Source: Fluviibacter sp964604465 (GTDB taxonomy: Bacteria > Pseudomonadota > Gammaproteobacteria > Burkholderiales > Rhodocyclaceae). From it: 9,726 nucleotides of DNA. This document shows positions 6,208-9,726 of the stretch, piece after piece. Both the position numbers and the translations under genes were made by a program. Each line of letters starts with the position of its first letter. Position 1 is the stretch's first letter. The stretch spans positions 1 through 9,726 of the forward strand of contig CAZRYZ010000052.1 of the NCBI GenBank assembly GCA_964604465.1, read 5' to 3'. The notes under the pieces are model-generated. The model saw only the letters and a program-made list of their open reading frames with translations. It searched no databases and was not told the origin of the DNA.

Positions 6208-8544
6208 TCACTTCTCCGTCAGGGCATCCACCACTGCCAGCGCCGTCACGTTGACGATACGGCGTACCGTGGCTGTTGGCGTGAGGATATGGGCCGGCTT
6301 TCGCGAGCCCAGCAGAATCGGGCCCACGGTCAAATTATCGCCGGCCGCGACCTTGAGCAGGTTGAAGGCGATATTGGCTGCATCCAGATCCGGCATAATC
6401 AGCAGATTGGCGGGTCCCTTTAAACGGCTGTTCGGAAAGATCTGGATGCGAATTTGCTCATCCAGTGCCGCGTCGCCGTGCATTTCACCCTCGACCTCCA
6501 GATCCGGCGCCACTTCACGCAAGCGGGCCAACAGCGCCCGCATTTTCTTGGCCGTTGGTGTATCCAGGCTGCCAAATGAGGAGTGCGAGAGTAACGCCAC
6601 TTTGGGCGCGATACCAAAGCGGCGAACTTCTTCTGCTGCCAGCAGTGTCGTCTGCGCCAGCTCCTCCACCGTCGGATCGTAGTTCACATAGGTATCTGCA
6701 ACAAACACGGTGCGCCCCGGCAGCATGAGCAGATTCATCGCTGCCAGACGGGTGACACCCGGGGCATTACCGATAATGTTTTCGACGTGCGTCAGGTGAA
6801 GCTCATATCGGCCAAAGGTGCCACAGACCATGCCATCAGCGTAGCCGAGTCGTACCATCAACGCCGCATACAGCGTGGCCCGCCGACGGATTTCGCGCTT
6901 GGCATATTCCGGTGCCACGCCTTTACGTTCGGTCAGGCGATGGTACTCCTGCCAGAACTCATCGTAATGCGCTTCGAAGAAGGCGCCATCGTTATAAATG
7001 ACTTCGAAATCGATCCCCGGGCGAATGCGCAGACCCGCGGCCTCGATCTTGCGTTCGATCTCGGCGGGGCGCCCGATCAGAATCGGCTTGGCAATCCCCT
7101 CATCACAGATTACCTGGATCGCGCGCAACACTCGTTCCTCTTCACCCTCGGCAAAGACAATCCGCTTGGGCGACAGCTTCGCCTGCGCAAATACCGGCTT
7201 CATGATCATGCCCGAGTGATACACAAACTCGTTCAGACTCTGCAGATAGGCATCCCAATCGCGGATCGGGCGCGTCGCCACACCGGAATCCATGGCGGCT
7301 CGAGCTACTGCCGGCGCGATCTTCACGATCAAGCGCGGATCAAAGGGTTTGGGAATCAGATATTCATGACCAAAACCGGAGACCTTCTCGCCGTAGGCCG
7401 AAGCCACCACATCCGACTGCTCGGCGCGCGCCAGATCAGCAATGGCCTTCACGGCTGCCAACTTCATCTCTTCCGTGATCGTCGTGGCGCCTACGTCGAG
7501 CGCGCCGCGGAAAATAAACGGGAAGCACAACACATTGTTGACCTGGTTCGGATAATCCGAGCGTCCCGTCGCAATGATTGCATCATCGCGTACCGCCCGC
7601 ACTTCATCCGGCAGGATCTCCGGTGTCGGATTGGCCAACGCCAGAATCAGAGGGGTCTTGGCCATCCGAGCTACCATCTCCGGCTTCAGCACACCACCGG
7701 CCGAGAGACCCAGAAACACATCCGCGCCTTCAATCACATCAGCCAGCTTGCGGGCATCCGTTTTCTTGGCATAACGCGCCTTGATCGGATCCATATCTTC
7801 CGGGCGACCCTCATAGACCACGCCATGAATATCGGTCACCCAGATATTTTCGACGGGAATACCCAACTGCACCAGCAAGCCCAGACAAGCCAGTGCCGCC
7901 GCGCCAGCACCCGAGGTCACGAGTTTGACTTTTTTCAGATCCTTGCCCAGCAGGTGCAAGCCATTCAGCAAGGCCGCGCCCACCACAATGGCCGTACCGT
8001 GCTGGTCATCGTGGAAGACAGGAATCTTCATCCGCTCACGCAGCTTCTTCTCGATGTAGAAGCACTCCGGGGCCTTGATATCTTCCAGGTTGATACCACC
8101 AAAAGTGGGCTCCAGACTGGCAATAATTTCCACGAGTCGATCCGGATCGTTCTCACTGACCTCCAGATCAAACACATCGATATTGGCGAATTTCTTGAAC
8201 AGCACGCCCTTACCTTCCATCACCGGCTTGGCCGCCAGTGGGCCGATGTTGCCCAGCCCCAGAACGGCCGTGCCATTGGTGATCACACCCACGAGGTTAG
8301 CGCGCGAGGTCAGCGTCGCCACCTCATCCGGCCGCGCCACAATTTCTTCGCAGGCGGCCGCCACGCCCGGCGAATAGGCCATGGACAGGTCATATTGGTT
8401 GGTCAGCTGCTTGGTCGGCGTCACGGCAATCTTGCCGGGCTTGGGAAAGCGGTGGTAGTAAAGCGCCGATTCTCGCAACCGCTGCCCGCTGTGGTTCGCG
8501 GAAGAGTCTTCAACTATTTGATTGTTATGATTTTTATCTGACAC
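6208..8544 (-). CDS. maeB: NADP-dependent malic enzyme with C-terminal phosphotransacetylase-like domain
   Basis: Cytosolic enzyme converting malate to pyruvate and CO2 with NADPH formation. At 778 residues it has the two-part MaeB architecture (about 760 in E. coli). Residues 25-425 are the malic enzyme: AYSPGV with Y57 (likely general acid), K106 (likely base), E154-D155 and FHDDQHGT with D179-D180 as metal-site residues, and the dinucleotide-binding SGAGAAAL at 211-218. From about 446 to the end is a phosphotransacetylase-like domain (IVFAEGEEERVLRAI, EGEMHGDAALD, IMPDLDAANIAFNLL), which in MaeB proteins is regulatory, binding acetyl-CoA, rather than catalytic. I chose GTG 8544 because AAGGGG lies 6 bases before it; TTG 8562 would place that ribosome-binding site inside the gene. 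The N-terminus is about 20 residues longer than typical. Divergent from pckG. Confidence 0.95.
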   Translation of the reverse strand: MSDKNHNNQIVEDSSANHSGQRLRESALYYHRFPKPGKIAVTPTKQLTNQYDLSMAYSPGVAAACEEIVARPDEVATLTSRANLVGVITNGTAVLGLGNIGPLAAKPVMEGKGVLFKKFANIDVFDLEVSENDPDRLVEIIASLEPTFGGINLEDIKAPECFYIEKKLRERMKIPVFHDDQHGTAIVVGAALLNGLHLLGKDLKKVKLVTSGAGAAALACLGLLVQLGIPVENIWVTDIHGVVYEGRPEDMDPIKARYAKKTDARKLADVIEGADVFLGLSAGGVLKPEMVARMAKTPLILALANPTPEILPDEVRAVRDDAIIATGRSDYPNQVNNVLCFPFIFRGALDVGATTITEEMKLAAVKAIADLARAEQSDVVASAYGEKVSGFGHEYLIPKPFDPRLIVKIAPAVARAAMDSGVATRPIRDWDAYLQSLNEFVYHSGMIMKPVFAQAKLSPKRIVFAEGEEERVLRAIQVICDEGIAKPILIGRPAEIERKIEAAGLRIRPGIDFEVIYNDGAFFEAHYDEFWQEYHRLTERKGVAPEYAKREIRRRATLYAALMVRLGYADGMVCGTFGRYELHLTHVENIIGNAPGVTRLAAMNLLMLPGRTVFVADTYVNYDPTVEELAQTTLLAAEEVRRFGIAPKVALLSHSSFGSLDTPTAKKMRALLARLREVAPDLEVEGEMHGDAALDEQIRIQIFPNSRLKGPANLLIMPDLDAANIAFNLLKVAAGDNLTVGPILLGSRKPAHILTPTATVRRIVNVTALAVVDALTEK

Positions 8545-8565
8545 GACCCACCCCTTTGGCAAATC

Positions 8566-8580
8566 CTATGAGCTCCATAG
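8566..8580. promoter_or_regulatory. 15-bp inverted repeat upstream of maeB
   Basis: CTATG-AGCTC-CATAG has perfect 5-bp arms and lies 22 bases before the maeB GTG. A second inverted repeat, ACGCC-N10-GGCGT (8584-8603), follows at once. Both are in the 178-base gap between maeB and pckG, where a shared regulator could sit. No protein can be assigned from sequence. Confidence 0.3.
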
Positions 8581-8612
8581 CATACGCCGACTTTCTCTGG
8601 CGTGCGCGAAAT

Positions 8613-8643
8613 GCGATAATTGCGGTTTCAATTCAACCCGCAA
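8613..8643 (+). promoter_or_regulatory. Candidate pckG promoter with inverted repeat at the start site
   Basis: TG-C-GATAAT (8613-8620) looks like an extended -10 element; the -35 region (TTTCTC at 8592-8597) is poor, which extended -10 promoters tolerate. Transcription would begin near 8627. Just there, TTGCGGTT (8620-8627) and AACCCGCAA (8635-8643) form an inverted repeat of 8 pairs with one bulged C, suited to an operator or a hairpin at the very 5' end of the mRNA. The leader would be about 96 bases. Confidence 0.4.
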
Positions 8644-8703
8644 GACTGGTCGACACACCCATCAAGCCGAACCAGCGCAATCCATCAGGATGCAACGGAA
8701 CAC

Positions 8704-8721
8704 AGGAGAAATAGGAGAAAT
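8704..8721 (+). repeat. Tandem duplicated ribosome-binding site before pckG
   Basis: AGGAGAAAT occurs twice, back to back (8704-8712 and 8713-8721), ending one base before the pckG ATG. Each copy contains AGGAG; the second is at ordinary spacing (5 bases), the first is 9 bases farther away. The duplication gives the gene a strong initiation region and could change copy number by slippage. Confidence 0.7.
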
Positions 8722-8722
8722 C

Positions 8723-9726
8723 ATGGTCGCCATTAACGCCCCGGAATACGTCAAGAACACCCGCCTCAAAGCCTGGGTCGAGCAGATCGCCCAGCTCACC
8801 GAACCCGAACAAGTCGTCTGGTGTGACGGATCCCAGGAAGAATACGACCGCCTCTGCGCCCAGATGGTCGAAGCTGGCACCCTGATCAAGCTCAACGAGG
8901 CCAAGCGCCCGAACTCCTACCTCGCTTTTTCAGATCCGTCTGATGTGGCCCGTGTTGAAGACCGCACCTTCATCTGCTCGGAAAAGCAAATCGATGCCGG
9001 TCCGACCAACAACTGGGAAGATCCCGCCAAGATGCGCAAGACTCTCGACGGCCTATTCAAAGGTTGCATGAAGGGTCGCACGATGTACGTGATCCCCTTC
9101 TCGATGGGTCCGCTGGGTTCGCCGATCGCCCACATTGGCGTTGAAATTTCCGATTCACCTTACGTCGTTACCAACATGCGCACCATGACGCGTATGGGCA
9201 AAGCCGTGGTTGAACTGCTCGGTACGGATGGCGAGTTCGTCCCTTGCGTGCACACCGTGGGCGCCCCACTCGGCCATGGCGAAAAAGACGTGGCCTGGCC
9301 GTGCAACCCGGACACCAAGTACATCGTGCACTTCCCGGAAACGCGTGAAATCTGGTCATACGGTTCGGGTTACGGTGGCAACGCCCTGCTCGGCAAGAAG
9401 TGCTTCGCCCTGCGTATTGCTTCTACCATGGCGCGCGACGAAGGCTGGCTGGCAGAACACATGCTGATCCTCGGCGTTGAATCGCCGGAAGGTGAAAAGT
9501 CTTACGTGGCAGCTGCCTTCCCGTCGGCCTGTGGCAAAACCAACTTCGCCATGCTAATTCCGCCGCAGAGCTTTAATGGCTGGAAGATCACCACCATTGG
9601 TGATGATATTGCCTGGATCAAGCCACGCACCGACAAGGATGGCGTTACCCGTTTCTACGCCATCAACCCGGAAGCCGGTTTCTTCGGCGTCGCTCCGGGC
9701 ACCAGCGAAAAGACCAACTACAACGC
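8723..9726 (+). CDS. pckG: GTP-dependent phosphoenolpyruvate carboxykinase, N-terminal part (runs off right edge)
   Basis: Cytosolic enzyme converting oxaloacetate and GTP to PEP, GDP and CO2, the entry to gluconeogenesis. The first 334 codons of about 610-620 are present. The GTP-PEPCK signature FPSACGKTN is complete at 266-274, containing the P-loop and the hyper-reactive Cys (C270). Kinase-2 GDDIAWI is at 293-299. By alignment with the vertebrate enzyme, Y217, K226 and H246 correspond to the substrate/manganese-site Tyr, Lys and His, and D295 to the metal-site Asp. These motifs exclude the unrelated ATP-type PckA. The ATG has a duplicated AGGAG sequence upstream. It is divergent from maeB; both deal with C4-acid outflow from the citric acid cycle, so shared or opposed control is plausible. 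Confidence 0.97.
   Translation, partial: MVAINAPEYVKNTRLKAWVEQIAQLTEPEQVVWCDGSQEEYDRLCAQMVEAGTLIKLNEAKRPNSYLAFSDPSDVARVEDRTFICSEKQIDAGPTNNWEDPAKMRKTLDGLFKGCMKGRTMYVIPFSMGPLGSPIAHIGVEISDSPYVVTNMRTMTRMGKAVVELLGTDGEFVPCVHTVGAPLGHGEKDVAWPCNPDTKYIVHFPETREIWSYGSGYGGNALLGKKCFALRIASTMARDEGWLAEHMLILGVESPEGEKSYVAAAFPSACGKTNFAMLIPPQSFNGWKITTIGDDIAWIKPRTDKDGVTRFYAINPEAGFFGVAPGTSEKTNYN

Noticed and set aside
6787..8541. Open frame of 584 codons antisense to maeB
   Set aside because: It mirrors a fully motif-supported malic enzyme; the translated product is low in recognisable structure and has no convincing ribosome-binding site.
8646..8675. CTGGT...ACCAG in the pckG leader as a riboswitch stem
   Set aside because: A 5-bp stem with a 20-base loop is expected by chance and no known riboswitch core is visible.

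Overview
The window looks like chromosomal DNA from a betaproteobacterium. This rests on moderately high GC with C/G-biased third codon positions, a GTP-type PEP carboxykinase, an A-type malate synthase divergent from a LysR gene, and a PBP7-type endopeptidase with a Lys/Ser/Ala-rich linker. Genus cannot be named from the sequence alone. I see no tRNA, rRNA, IS element, CRISPR array or phage gene, and no gene-free stretch over 300 bases.

Layout: positions 1-302 hold the N-terminal third of a LysR regulator (minus strand, running off the left edge), divergent from aceB (malate synthase A, 436-2034). A strong hairpin follows aceB, then the overlapping pair lrgA-lrgB (2096-3197). Converging on lrgB with only 17 bases between them is a short aldehyde-dehydrogenase-like gene (3215-3949, minus) that stops before the catalytic half and has lost its recognisable active-site residues. 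It is divergent from an IclR-family regulator (4102-4908), with a 19-bp near-palindrome between them. A PBP7-like D,D-endopeptidase (4938-6041, minus) follows, with a clear sigma70 promoter and a nest of inverted repeats in its leader. maeB (6208-8544, minus; malic enzyme fused to a phosphotransacetylase-like domain) is divergent from pckG (8723 to the right edge), with several small inverted repeats in the shared promoter region.

Three enzymes act around malate and oxaloacetate. Malate synthase makes malate from glyoxylate and acetyl-CoA, malic enzyme turns malate into pyruvate plus NADPH, and PEPCK turns oxaloacetate into PEP. This is the set needed for growth on acetate or other C2 compounds. 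LrgAB-family membrane proteins, some of which carry small carboxylates such as pyruvate or glycolate, sit directly behind malate synthase and may belong to the same physiology (inference). The most unusual item is the ALDH-like pseudoenzyme next to IclR. The rest is mostly core metabolism with potentially interesting regulatory sequence. I did not find convincing evidence of a wholly new biological system.
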